Assembly: GCF_007829955.1 (NCBI RefSeq)
Contig: NZ_VIWX01000003.1
Coordinates: 186,001-250,000, forward strand
DNA length: 64,000 bases
From: Saccharopolyspora dendranthemae
GTDB lineage: Bacteria > Actinomycetota > Actinomycetes > Mycobacteriales > Pseudonocardiaceae
Direction of reading: 5' to 3'
In this document: one piece after another, positions 45,129 to 53,790 of the stretch
Position numbering within the stretch: the first letter of the stretch is position 1
How the letters are laid out: each line of letters starts with the position of its first letter
Position numbers and translations under genes: made by a program
Notes under the pieces: generated by a model
Database searches by the model: none
Told to the model about the DNA's origin: nothing
What the model saw: the letters and a program-made list of their open reading frames with translations, nothing else

Positions 45129-48100
45129 TCAGCCCGCGGGGTCGAGCGTGGTGAGGAGGGACTTGAGGGCTTCGCGGGACGCCGCGGGGCCGAACTGGGC
45201 CTCGATGGCGGTGCGCCCCGACGAGGCGAGCGCGGTCCAGGTCTCGTCCTCGGTGAGCAGGCGCGTCACCGAGGACGCGAAGGCCCCTGGCTCGTCCGCC
45301 AACAGGACGTCCTGGCCCGGTTTGAGGTGCATGCCCTCGAACGCGACACCGGTGCCCACCACCGGAACTCCCACGGCGAGGCTCTCGCCGACCTTGCCCT
45401 TGACGCCCGCGCCGAAGCGCAGCGGGGCGATGGTGACCCTGGCCCGCGCGTAGTGCGGTTCGAGGGACTCGACCCAGCCGTGGACCTCGACGCCCGGCCC
45501 GGCCAGGGCTTCGACCTCGGCCGTCGGGTTGCTGCCGATGACGTGCAGGACGGCGTCCGGGCACTCCTCGCGGACCAGCGGCATGATCTCGCGGACCGCC
45601 CAGCGGGCAGCGTCGACGTTCGGCGGGTGGTCGAAGCTACCGACGAACAGCACGTCGCTGCGGCCTTCCGCGCGAACGGGGGCGCTGTCGATCACGTGCA
45701 CGTTGGACAGCACGCGGACGTCGGCGTCCGGGACCAGCTCGTCCAGCAGCGCCCGCTCGGCCTCAGAGACCACCAGCGTCACGTCGCAGGCCCTGGCCAG
45801 CCCGAGCTCCATCTGCTTGGACGCGAAGGCCTTGCGGCGCAACGCCTTCGCGCGGTCGGCCTGGCCCTGCCGCTCGGCGAGCTCGGCTTCCCGCTCCAGG
45901 CGCAGGAAGTGCACGTCCACGGTGTCGTAGGCGATGACGGCCTGCGGTGCGCGCGTGCGCAGCTCCTCCACCAGGCTCCACGCGACCTGCGGGCGCGACA
46001 GCAGCGCCAGCGAGATCTCCGAGCCCGCTTCGTGCAGGAACGCCTGCTGCAGCTCCGGCTGCGGCAGGACCGTCACGCCGATCTGCTGGAGGTCGTCGGT
46101 GTAGGGCTGCAGGGCCGCGTGGTTGGCGGGGAAGAACACCACCCGGTAGCCGAGCTCGACCAGCTGCGCCAGCACCCGGAAGATGCGCACCGAACCGGAA
46201 TCGAAGTCCGGACGCGGCACCTGGTGATCCTTGACCAGCACGATCGGGCCGTGGTGGCCACGGGCGCCGCGCTGCCGCGCGAGCCACAGGTTGCGCGGCG
46301 ACGCCTCCGGGAGGTGTTCGGCGCGCAGCACCTCCGCCCACTTCTCGGCGAAGACCTGCCGGTTGAGCTCCTGGTGCTTCTTGACCCCGGAACCGGTGTC
46401 GGTGCCGTTGGAGACGCCTTCGTGGTGCACCACCACGGCCTTCGGCTGCACGACGGTGCGGTAACCGGCGGCGCGGATCGCGAACGCCAGGTCGGTGTCC
46501 TCGTAGTAGGCGGGGGCGAAGCGCGTGTCGAAGCCGCCGACCTGCCGGAACAGGGCTTCGCGCACCAGGATCGCCGCACCCGAGCAGTAGTCGACGTCGC
46601 GCAGCACGCTGAACTCCGCGCCGCTGCCGTCGGTCCCGCGACCGTAGTTCCAGCCGCTCCCGTCGGCCCAGACGATGCCGCCGCACTCCTGCAGCCGCCC
46701 GTCCGGGTACACCAGCTTGGCGCCGACCAGCCCGATCCGGGGATCCGAGGTGATCGTGTCGACCAGCACGTCCAGCCAGGACTCGGTGACCTCGGCGTCG
46801 TTGTTGAGGAAGAACAGGTGCTCGCCGCGCGCGTGCTCGGCTCCCAGGTTGCAGGCGCCGATGAAGCCGAGGTTGCGCTCGGCGCGCACCAGCCGGACGC
46901 CGTCGCAGGCGGCGAGCTTCTCGGCGCTGTCGTCCGGCGAGGCGTCGTCCACAACGATCACCTCGAACGGCACCGACACCAGGTGACCGGCGAGGAATCG
47001 CAGGCACTGGCGGGTGTAGGGCCACTTCCCGTGCACCGGCACGATCACGCTGACCAGCGGCTGGTCGCTGCACGGGACCGGCAGCGGCCCGGTGTCGTCT
47101 TCCGCGGCGACCTCCGGCACGCCGGGCTTGCGGCCCAGCGCGATCTCGTAGGCGTCGCGCCGGGTGGTGCCGCGCGGGGCGACCCGCTCGACGACCTTGC
47201 GGTACTTGCCGACGACGCGCTGCACCAGCGCCGAGTTCTGCGCGGCCAGCTCGGCGTTCTCGGCGGTGAGCCGCCCCGCGAGGCCCTCGGCGTCGGCGAG
47301 CCGGCCTTCGAGCCGGCCCGCGGTGTCGCGCAGCCACTCCACGCGGGCGGCGTCGCGCTGCGCTTGCAGGCCGCGTTCCCGCAGCTGCTCGCGGAGTTCG
47401 GCGAGCTCCTGGTGGTGGGTGTCGGCCCGCTGCTCCTCGGACTTGCGCAACTCCTCCAAGCGCCCGATGGCGGCCTTGAGCTCGTCGGCCTCGCCGCGGC
47501 TGCGCTGGTAGAGCTCGTTGAGCCTGGTGACGTCGGCGACCGCCTCGTCGCGCTGCGCGATCAGCTCCCCCGCGTCGCCCGCGCGGGCGAGGGTGAGCTG
47601 CGCGTCGGTGAGCAAGGCCGCCGCGGGCAGCTTCGGCAGGTGCTTGTCGGAGGCGACGCCCAGCAGGTACGTGTGCGGGACGCCCTGGCTGATCGCCCAG
47701 TCACCCGTCTCGCTGCGCTCGATGGTCTGCAGGCGGACGCCTTCGATCGCGGTGTCGCGGTCGCCGTGATCGGCGGGCACCACCATCGATCCGACGGTCA
47801 CGTTCTGCTTGAGCACCGCCACGTGCCGGAAGGTGTCCTCCAGCATCGACTCGTACTCGCGGGCCGTGAGCTCCTTGACGTGGAACGGGTTGTCGTTGCC
47901 GTGCTCGTGGCTGTAGACGGCGGTGTCCGGGGTGCTGGACAGGAACAGCCCGCCCTGCTTCATCCGCGATCGGACCAGCTGGAGCACGGCGGCGTGGTCG
48001 GAGACGTGCTCGATGGCTTCGAAGCACACCACGACGTCGAAGGGCTTGGCGTCGGCGAGCAGCTCCGGGTCGGTGATCGAACCGACCTCGAAGCTCACGT

Positions 48101-48350
48101 CGCGGTTCGCGTAGTTGTGCCGGGCGTGGCCGATGGTCCGCTCGTCGATGTCCACGCCGACGACCTCGGCGCCCTCGGCGGCCAGCAGGGCGGCGCCGTA
48201 GCCCTCACCGCAGGCGAGGTCGAGGACCCGCTTGCCTCGCGCGAAGGGGGCCGCCAGCGCGTAGCGGTGGTAGTGCTCGTAAACCACCTGCACGTCTTCG
48301 GTCCAGGGCACGCAGCGCTCCCCGGTCCAGTCGATCAGCCGCTCGTCCAT
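45129..48350 (-). CDS. Three-domain methyltransferase-GT2-GT4 glycosyltransferase (1073 aa)
   Basis: Domain order: a class I SAM methyltransferase (about 1-240, VLDLACGEGYGAALL and VVCFEAIEHV), a coiled-coil linker (about 245-400, rich in Glu, Leu, Ala), a GT2 glycosyltransferase (about 430-690, VSVIVPVHG, VVDDASPDD, FLNNDAEV), and a GT4-like domain (about 700-1070, VLFVGSFDHPPN, GVEVHGWVES, FGAGVKGKVGESLAVGVPVVGT). This is a plausible single polypeptide for building a methylated surface glycan, such as an O-antigen-like or arabinogalactan-linked polymer. ATG 48350. No other sugar genes are nearby. Confidence 0.9.
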   Translation of the reverse strand: MDERLIDWTGERCVPWTEDVQVVYEHYHRYALAAPFARGKRVLDLACGEGYGAALLAAEGAEVVGVDIDERTIGHARHNYANRDVSFEVGSITDPELLADAKPFDVVVCFEAIEHVSDHAAVLQLVRSRMKQGGLFLSSTPDTAVYSHEHGNDNPFHVKELTAREYESMLEDTFRHVAVLKQNVTVGSMVVPADHGDRDTAIEGVRLQTIERSETGDWAISQGVPHTYLLGVASDKHLPKLPAAALLTDAQLTLARAGDAGELIAQRDEAVADVTRLNELYQRSRGEADELKAAIGRLEELRKSEEQRADTHHQELAELREQLRERGLQAQRDAARVEWLRDTAGRLEGRLADAEGLAGRLTAENAELAAQNSALVQRVVGKYRKVVERVAPRGTTRRDAYEIALGRKPGVPEVAAEDDTGPLPVPCSDQPLVSVIVPVHGKWPYTRQCLRFLAGHLVSVPFEVIVVDDASPDDSAEKLAACDGVRLVRAERNLGFIGACNLGAEHARGEHLFFLNNDAEVTESWLDVLVDTITSDPRIGLVGAKLVYPDGRLQECGGIVWADGSGWNYGRGTDGSGAEFSVLRDVDYCSGAAILVREALFRQVGGFDTRFAPAYYEDTDLAFAIRAAGYRTVVQPKAVVVHHEGVSNGTDTGSGVKKHQELNRQVFAEKWAEVLRAEHLPEASPRNLWLARQRGARGHHGPIVLVKDHQVPRPDFDSGSVRIFRVLAQLVELGYRVVFFPANHAALQPYTDDLQQIGVTVLPQPELQQAFLHEAGSEISLALLSRPQVAWSLVEELRTRAPQAVIAYDTVDVHFLRLEREAELAERQGQADRAKALRRKAFASKQMELGLARACDVTLVVSEAERALLDELVPDADVRVLSNVHVIDSAPVRAEGRSDVLFVGSFDHPPNVDAARWAVREIMPLVREECPDAVLHVIGSNPTAEVEALAGPGVEVHGWVESLEPHYARARVTIAPLRFGAGVKGKVGESLAVGVPVVGTGVAFEGMHLKPGQDVLLADEPGAFASSVTRLLTEDETWTALASSGRTAIEAQFGPAASREALKSLLTTLDPAG

Positions 48351-48490
48351 GGGCCCCTCACCGAGTTGTGAATCCGCTCGCAGGTTATCGCCCCTCCGCA
48401 GGCTGTCGTGGCCGGTTCCGGCGAGGAAGATGAGGAGGTTCTCATCGCGGTTTCACCTGCGGTTGCCCCCGAGACGCCAGAGTGGGTCCC

Positions 48491-48766
48491 ATGCGTTCCG
48501 TTCCCCGGGGAGTCCTGCTGCTGGCGGCCCTGGCACTGCCCGTCGTCGCCGTGCTGATCAGCTTCGCGCTGACCGGCGGGGCCCGTGCTCCGGAGGTCCC
48601 GGAGACCGTGCGCGTCGGCAGCTCGCCCGGCCCGAGCAGCCCGGGCCCGGCCATCCCCGTCGTCCCCGGCCCGTCCGACCTGCCGCCGCCCGCGGAACTG
48701 CCACCGCCCGCGCCCAACGACGACGCGGACGATGACGACGACGCGACGGACGGCCATGACGACTGA
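48491..48766 (+). CDS. Small membrane-anchored protein with Pro-rich and Asp-rich tail (91 aa)
   Basis: An N-terminal hydrophobic segment (GVLLLAALALPVVAVLISFAL) is followed by a Pro/Gly-rich region and an acidic end (NDDADDDDDATDGHDD). It could be a signal-anchor or signal peptide. ATG 48491 is used; a GTG 9 bases upstream is also in frame. It overlaps the kinase gene by 11 bases, so it is translationally coupled to the two-component system. The Asp run might bind metal ions such as Ca or Mg; this is inference. Confidence 0.7.
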   Translation: MRSVPRGVLLLAALALPVVAVLISFALTGGARAPEVPETVRVGSSPGPSSPGPAIPVVPGPSDLPPPAELPPPAPNDDADDDDDATDGHDD

Positions 48767-50213
48767 GCAACCCACCCGTCCGCTGACCCGCCTCGCCGGT
48801 CGCCGCGGCACCCGCGTCCCGGCCCGCGCGCAGATCATGGGCTGGTTGCTGCTCGTGCTGGTCCTGGTGCTGCTGACGGTCATAGTGATCGTCCGCGAGT
48901 ACCTGCACGACGAGGTCGGCCGCCGGGTCACCAACTCGCTGGAGCAGGAGGCGAAGGAGTTCGTCGCCTTCGCCGAGCGCGGCCAGGACCCGGTCAGCGG
49001 CCGGGTGCTCGGCGATCCGGGGACGCTGCTGCACAACTACCTCGGCCACCAGTACCCGGACACCGACGAGGCGCTGATCGGCGCGTGGCCCGTCGCGGGC
49101 GGTCTCGGCGTGGTCTCCCAGGAGCAGACCGAGCCGATCAAGGCCGTCGCGCAGGACCGGACCGTGCTGCGGCAGATCGTCGACGCCCCCAGCGCGCACG
49201 GCGTGCTCGACACCGCGGCGGGCCCGGTGCACTGGGTCAAGGTGCGCGCCGAAACGGCGAACGGCGGCAGCGCGTGGTTCGTCGTCGAGCGGCACACCGC
49301 CGCCGAGACCGCCGAGGTCGACGGCAGCGTCCGAATCCTGCTGCTGGTCAGCGCGCTGGGCGTGCTGCTGGCCGCGATGATCTCCTGGGTCGTGGCGGGT
49401 CTGATCCTGACCCCGGTGCGCGCCGTGCGCCAAGCCGCCGCCGAGATCACCGAGCACGACCTGACCCGGCGCATCCCGGTCGAGGGCCGCGACGACATCG
49501 CGGCGCTGGCCGATCAGTTCAACGCGATGCTGGACAGGCTGGAGGACGCGTTCCGCATCCAGCGGCAGTTCGTCGACGACGCCGGCCACGAGCTGCGCAC
49601 GCCGATCACGATCGTGCGCGGGAACCTGGAGCTGCTCGGCGTCGACCCCGCCGAGCGCGACGAGGTGGTCAGGCTGTGCACCGACGAGCTGGACCGGATG
49701 ACCCGGATCGTCAACGACCTGCTGGTGCTGGCCAAGGCCGACCGCCCGGACTTCGTCTCCCCCACCACCGTCTCGCTGGCGGAGCTGACCAGCGACATCG
49801 ATGCGAAGGTGCGGACGCTGGGCGATCGGCGGTGGGTGCTGTCGGAGATCGGTGAGGGCGAGTTCGCGCTGGACGGGCAGCGGATCACCCAGGCGATGGT
49901 GCAGCTGGCGCAGAACGCGGTGCAGCACAGCCCCGCCGGATCGACGATCCGGATCGGCTCGGCCGTCGGCGACGGCGCGGTGGAGCTGTGGGTCACCGAC
50001 GAGGGCCCGGGCATCGACCCCTCGGAGGCGGAGAAGATCTTCGAGCGGTTCACCCACGGCAGCGGCCGCAAGGGCGGTGCCGGTCTGGGACTGGCGATCG
50101 TCCGCGCGATCGCCGACGCCCACCACGGCCGGGTCCGAGTGCGCTCCGCGCCCGGCTCGGGCGCGACGTTCCGGCTGGAGCTGCCCGCGACGACCACGGG
50201 GGACGAGGCATGA
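48756..50213 (+). CDS. Sensor histidine kinase, EnvZ/MprB class (485 aa)
   Basis: Two membrane helices (WLLLVLVLVLLTVIVIVREY near 30-50 and ILLLVSALGVLLAAMISWVVAGLIL near 195-220) enclose an extracytoplasmic sensor domain of about 140 residues. A HAMP domain follows (PVRAVRQAAAEITEHDLTRRI), then HisKA with FVDDAGHELRTPI (His about 278) and HATPase (QLAQNAVQHSP, DEGPGI, GGAGLGLAIVRAI). ATG 48756 overlaps the small protein. Stop and regulator start overlap by 4 bases. Confidence 0.93.
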   Translation: MTTEQPTRPLTRLAGRRGTRVPARAQIMGWLLLVLVLVLLTVIVIVREYLHDEVGRRVTNSLEQEAKEFVAFAERGQDPVSGRVLGDPGTLLHNYLGHQYPDTDEALIGAWPVAGGLGVVSQEQTEPIKAVAQDRTVLRQIVDAPSAHGVLDTAAGPVHWVKVRAETANGGSAWFVVERHTAAETAEVDGSVRILLLVSALGVLLAAMISWVVAGLILTPVRAVRQAAAEITEHDLTRRIPVEGRDDIAALADQFNAMLDRLEDAFRIQRQFVDDAGHELRTPITIVRGNLELLGVDPAERDEVVRLCTDELDRMTRIVNDLLVLAKADRPDFVSPTTVSLAELTSDIDAKVRTLGDRRWVLSEIGEGEFALDGQRITQAMVQLAQNAVQHSPAGSTIRIGSAVGDGAVELWVTDEGPGIDPSEAEKIFERFTHGSGRKGGAGLGLAIVRAIADAHHGRVRVRSAPGSGATFRLELPATTTGDEA

Positions 50214-50872
50214 GCAAGATCCTGATCGTCGAGGACGAGGAGCGCATCGCCGCGTTCATCGAGAAGGGGTTGCGCGCCAACGGCTTCAGCACCACGGTCG
50301 TGGCCGACGGCGACGCCGCGCTGCACCACCTGGTCGACGGCGAGTACGACCTGGCCGTGCTCGACCTCGGGCTGCCCGGCCGCGACGGGTTCGCGGTGCT
50401 GCGCGACGTGCGCGCGAAGCGGGTGACGTTGCCGGTGGTGATCCTCACCGCGCGGGACACCGTGCACGACACGGTCGCCGGGCTGGAGGGCGGCGCGGAC
50501 GACTACATGACCAAGCCGTTCCGGTTCGAGGAACTGCTGGCCCGCATCCGGCTGCGGCTGCGCTCGGCCGACCGCGCCGAGGAGGTCACGGTGCTGCGCG
50601 ACGGCGAGCTGTCGCTGGACCTGCGCACCCGCCGAGCCCAGGTGCCCAGCGGCACGGTGGACCTGACGGCGCGGGAGTTCGCGCTGCTGGAGCTGTTCCT
50701 GCGGCATCCGGGTCAGGTCCTGAGCCGCGAGCAGATCCTCTCCCACGTCTGGGGCTACGACTTCGACCCGGGCTCCAACGTCGTCGACGTCTACGTCCGC
50801 GCGCTGCGGCGCAAGATCGGCAACGGTCGCATCGGCACGGTCCGCGGCATGGGCTACCGCCTCGGCGGCTGA
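50210..50872 (+). CDS. OmpR/PhoB-family response regulator (220 aa)
   Basis: A receiver domain with EDEE, phospho-acceptor Asp52 in VLDLGLPG, and the Thr and Lys pockets (LTARD, KPF), then a winged helix-turn-helix (TAREFALLELFLRHPGQVLSREQILSHVWGYDFDPGSNVVDVYVRALRRKI). It forms the cognate pair of the kinase. The regulon is unknown; a search for direct repeats upstream of 48491 would test autoregulation. Confidence 0.95.
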   Translation: MSKILIVEDEERIAAFIEKGLRANGFSTTVVADGDAALHHLVDGEYDLAVLDLGLPGRDGFAVLRDVRAKRVTLPVVILTARDTVHDTVAGLEGGADDYMTKPFRFEELLARIRLRLRSADRAEEVTVLRDGELSLDLRTRRAQVPSGTVDLTAREFALLELFLRHPGQVLSREQILSHVWGYDFDPGSNVVDVYVRALRRKIGNGRIGTVRGMGYRLGG

Positions 50873-50927
50873 CGCGACGTCCGCACGATCGAATCTTGGG
50901 CATGGGTTTCCCGGGTGGACCCCGGTG

Positions 50928-51038
50928 TGTGCACAGGTGTGGATAACTCTGTCCACAGCTGTGCATAACCACGCCTGAGCCACGGCGAATTCGCAGTTCG
51001 GAGACCTGTGGACAAGTTTGTCCACAGGCTGTGGAGAA
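50928..51038. promoter_or_regulatory. Cluster of seven DnaA-box-like sites
   Basis: Sites (9-mers): TGTGCACAG 50928-50936, TGTGGATAA 50938-50946 (perfect complement of TTATCCACA), CTGTCCACA 50949-50957, TGTGCATAA 50960-50968, TGTGGACAA 51007-51015, TTGTCCACA 51018-51026 and TGTGGAGAA 51030-51038. Two are the exact actinobacterial box TTGTCCACA (51007 in reverse, 51018), and the pair at 51007/51018 is inverted. There is no dnaA, dnaN, gyrB or parAB in the window, so it is not obviously oriC. Confidence 0.8.
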
Positions 51039-51104
51039 CCTGGATGAAGGTGCTCTCACCGGAGCTTCACGGGAGTCTCAGGCCGAGGCCGGAGAGTCCT
51101 TCTC

Positions 51105-52526
51105 GTGCAGGTCACCAGAGTGCGAGAAGACCCGGTCGCGGGCTGGGGGTGGGCGGTCGCGTTCACCCTCGCCGGCGTCGGCGTGTTCGGAGCCCTAGCC
51201 GTGCTCACCGTCCCGGACCAGGCGCTGGGCGAGGAGCTGAACCGCGACGCGCTGCTCACGCTGATCGTGTTCGGCGCGGCCGTCATCGGCTGGACGCGGG
51301 CCAGGATCGACGACACCTTCGTGGCGCTGCTGGCCGCGGCCGTGCTCGCGGTGCTGGGCGTGCTGGAGTCCGAGCGGTTGTTCGCCGCGCTCGGCGAGGA
51401 CCAGATCTGGCTGCTGGTGGCCGCGTTCATGCTCGCCTCCGGGGTCAACCGGACCGGACTGCCCGCGCGGCTGGCCCTCGGGCTGGCGGCCCGGGCGAGA
51501 ACTCCGCGGTCGCTGTGCCACCTGCTCGCGCTCGGGCTGGTCGGCACGGCGCTGCTGATTCCCAGCACCAGCGGCCGGGCGGCGATGGCCGTTCCGCTGC
51601 ACCGGGCGCTGGCGTCCGCCCTGCCGGACCGGCTCGTCCGGACGGTCGGACTGCTGGTGCCGGTCGTGATCCTGCTGTCCGCCGTCGCCACCCTCACCGG
51701 CGCCGGAGCGCACCTGATCACCAGCCAGGTGCTCGCCGCGACCACCGGCGAGGGCATCGGATTCGGCTGGTGGCTGTGCTGGGGACTGCCGCTCGCGCTG
51801 GTCAGCTCGCACGTGGCCGCCGAGCTGGTGCTCCGCACCGGCGGAGCGGAGCGGCGGACACCGCTGCGCATCGAGGTGTCCGCACTGCGCGCCGAGCTGG
51901 AGGTTCCCGAACGCCTCCGCCCCGCCGAGGTCCGGGCCGGAGCGCTGCTGGGCGTCGTGGTCCTGCTGTGGAGCACCGAGCCCTGGCACGGGTTGCCGCC
52001 CGCGCTGGTCGCGCTGGGCGCGGCGCTGCTGGTCACCTCGCCCCGCGTCGGGACGGTGCCGATGAAGACGGCGGTCGGTGAGATCCCCTGGTCGCTGCTG
52101 CTGTTCATGGCGGCGACGGGCGCGCTCGGCACCGCGCTCACCGATTCCGGCGCGGCCGGGTGGATCGCCCGGCACGCGCTGGTCGGCGACAGCCCGGTGG
52201 CGCTGCTGGTCGCGGCCGTGGTGCTGAGCACCGCGCTGCACCTGCTGGTCACGTCCCGGTCAGCCCGGTCCGCGGTGCTGATCCCGCTGCTCGTTCCGGC
52301 CGCCGTGGCCGTCGGCGCGAACCCGGTGGCGGTGGCGTTCGCCTCGACCGCGGCGGCCGGGTTCTGCCACTCGCTGCCGGCTTCGGCGAAACCGCTCGCG
52401 ATGTTCGCCGAGCACTACGAACCGCGCGAGCTGCGCAGGCTCGCGGTCGTCCTCGGGCCGGTCACGGCCGCGCTCGTGCTGCTGTTCTCGCTGCTCATCT
52501 GGCCCCTGCTGGGTTTGTCCCTGTGA
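51105..52526 (+). CDS. SLC13/DASS-family permease (473 aa)
   Basis: About 11-12 membrane segments. Conserved stretches include LLVAAFMLASGVNRTGL, GLVGTALLIPSTSGRAAMAVPL and the C-terminal STALHLLVTSRSARSAVLIPLLVPAA. The family transports di- and tricarboxylates, sulfate or related anions with sodium. It lies 18 bp before a glycerate kinase gene, so glycerate or a related hydroxy acid is a candidate substrate. GTG 51105 has GGAGAG upstream. Confidence 0.85.
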   Translation: MQVTRVREDPVAGWGWAVAFTLAGVGVFGALAVLTVPDQALGEELNRDALLTLIVFGAAVIGWTRARIDDTFVALLAAAVLAVLGVLESERLFAALGEDQIWLLVAAFMLASGVNRTGLPARLALGLAARARTPRSLCHLLALGLVGTALLIPSTSGRAAMAVPLHRALASALPDRLVRTVGLLVPVVILLSAVATLTGAGAHLITSQVLAATTGEGIGFGWWLCWGLPLALVSSHVAAELVLRTGGAERRTPLRIEVSALRAELEVPERLRPAEVRAGALLGVVVLLWSTEPWHGLPPALVALGAALLVTSPRVGTVPMKTAVGEIPWSLLLFMAATGALGTALTDSGAAGWIARHALVGDSPVALLVAAVVLSTALHLLVTSRSARSAVLIPLLVPAAVAVGANPVAVAFASTAAAGFCHSLPASAKPLAMFAEHYEPRELRRLAVVLGPVTAALVLLFSLLIWPLLGLSL

Positions 52527-52544
52527 TCCACCGTGGAGGAAAGA

Positions 52545-53681
52545 ATGTTCCGGATCGTCATCGCGCCGAGCGGGTTCAAGGAATGCCTGGACGCCGAGCA
52601 GGTCGCCGACGCCATCCAGGCGGGCGTCCGCCGGGTGATCCCCGGCGGCGTCGTCGACACCGTGCCGCTGATCGACGGTGGCGAGGGTTCGGCCAGGCTG
52701 CTGGCCCGCGCCACCGGCGGCACGCTCGTGCCGGTGACCGTCACCGGCCCGGTCGGCGATCCGGTCGCGGCGCACTTCGCGATGCTCGACGAGGACACCG
52801 CGTTCGTGGAGATGGCTGCCGCCGCGGGGTTATCCCTGGTCCCGCCCAGCAGACGCGACCCGTGCCGGACCACGAGCCGGGGTGTGGGCGAGCTGATCCG
52901 CGCGGCGCTGGGCACCGGTGCCCGGCGGATCGTGGTCGGCTGCGGCGATTCGGGGACCTGCGACGGCGGCGCCGGAGCGCTGCAGGCGCTGGGCGTGCGG
53001 ATCTCCGACGAGCGCGGCCGGGAGATCGGGCCGGGCGGTGCTGCGCTGCTGCAGGCCCACCACGTCGACGTCTCCGGGGCCGACCCCCGTCTGTCCGATG
53101 TGGACATGACCGTCGCGGTGAACCCGCGCAACGCGCTCTGCGGACCGGACGGGGTCGCTCGCCGCTACGGCCCGCAGAAGGGCGCATCGGCGGAGACGGC
53201 GGACCTGCTGTCCTCCGCGATGTCGCACTGGGCGCGGCTGCTGGACGCGGGCCTGACCGAGATGGCGGGCGCCGGCGCGTCCGGCGGGCTGGCCGCCGGC
53301 CTGGCCGGAGCCCTGGGCGCGCGCCTCGAATCGCGCTTCGACGTGTTCCTCACCAGCACCGATCTGGATCAGCGGTTGCGGACCGCGGACCTGGTGATCA
53401 CCGCGGAAGGCGCCATCGACGCGTCCACCGCGCTCGGCAAGATCCCCACCGAGGTCGCGCGGCGGGCCAAGCGGCACGGCAAACCCGTGATCGCGCTGTG
53501 CGGCACCATCGGGCCCGGCGCCGACACCAGCTACGAGCACGGGATCGACGCGATCACCGGCATCCTCACCGGACCGGTGGCGCTGTCCGACGCCATCACC
53601 AAGGCACCGGGCCTCATCACCGACGCGACCGCCCGGACGCTCCGGATGCTGCTGCTCGGGACCACCCTCACGGCCGCGTGA
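52545..53681 (+). CDS. Glycerate kinase, type I GlxK (378 aa)
   Basis: The type I glycerate kinase pattern is clear: IAPSGFKECLDAEQVADAI, LIDGGEGSARLL, EMAAAAGLSLV, GCGDSGTCDGGAGALQALG, AGASGGLAAGLAGALGA and DLVITAEGAIDAST. It phosphorylates D-glycerate to 2- or 3-phosphoglycerate. ATG 52545 has GGAGGA 8 bases upstream. It is coupled to the permease upstream, suggesting uptake and use of glycerate. A 60-bp palindrome follows it. Confidence 0.95.
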   Translation: MFRIVIAPSGFKECLDAEQVADAIQAGVRRVIPGGVVDTVPLIDGGEGSARLLARATGGTLVPVTVTGPVGDPVAAHFAMLDEDTAFVEMAAAAGLSLVPPSRRDPCRTTSRGVGELIRAALGTGARRIVVGCGDSGTCDGGAGALQALGVRISDERGREIGPGGAALLQAHHVDVSGADPRLSDVDMTVAVNPRNALCGPDGVARRYGPQKGASAETADLLSSAMSHWARLLDAGLTEMAGAGASGGLAAGLAGALGARLESRFDVFLTSTDLDQRLRTADLVITAEGAIDASTALGKIPTEVARRAKRHGKPVIALCGTIGPGADTSYEHGIDAITGILTGPVALSDAITKAPGLITDATARTLRMLLLGTTLTAA

Positions 53682-53718
53682 GCCCTACGAAGTCCTGATG
53701 AGATCGGGTTTGGTGGTG

Positions 53719-53778
53719 GGTTCCGTTGTGGGGTGGGGGAAGTTTTCATGAAAACTTCCCCCACCCCACAACGGAACC
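53719..53778. terminator. 60-bp perfect palindrome between convergent genes
   Basis: The sequence 53719-53778 equals its own reverse complement at all 60 positions, with 29-bp arms around a central AT and no loop. It lies 38 bp after the glycerate kinase stop and 13 bp before the stop of the convergent gene, so it could serve as a bidirectional terminator. The 8-mer ATCGGGTT occurs on both sides (53703-53710 and 53782-53789). Confidence 0.85.
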
Positions 53779-53790
53779 GAAATCGGGTTC

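Noticed and set aside
50928..51038. The chromosomal origin oriC
   Set aside because: dnaA, dnaN, rpmH and gyrB are absent from the window; only the box cluster supports it. Kept as an ectopic cluster.
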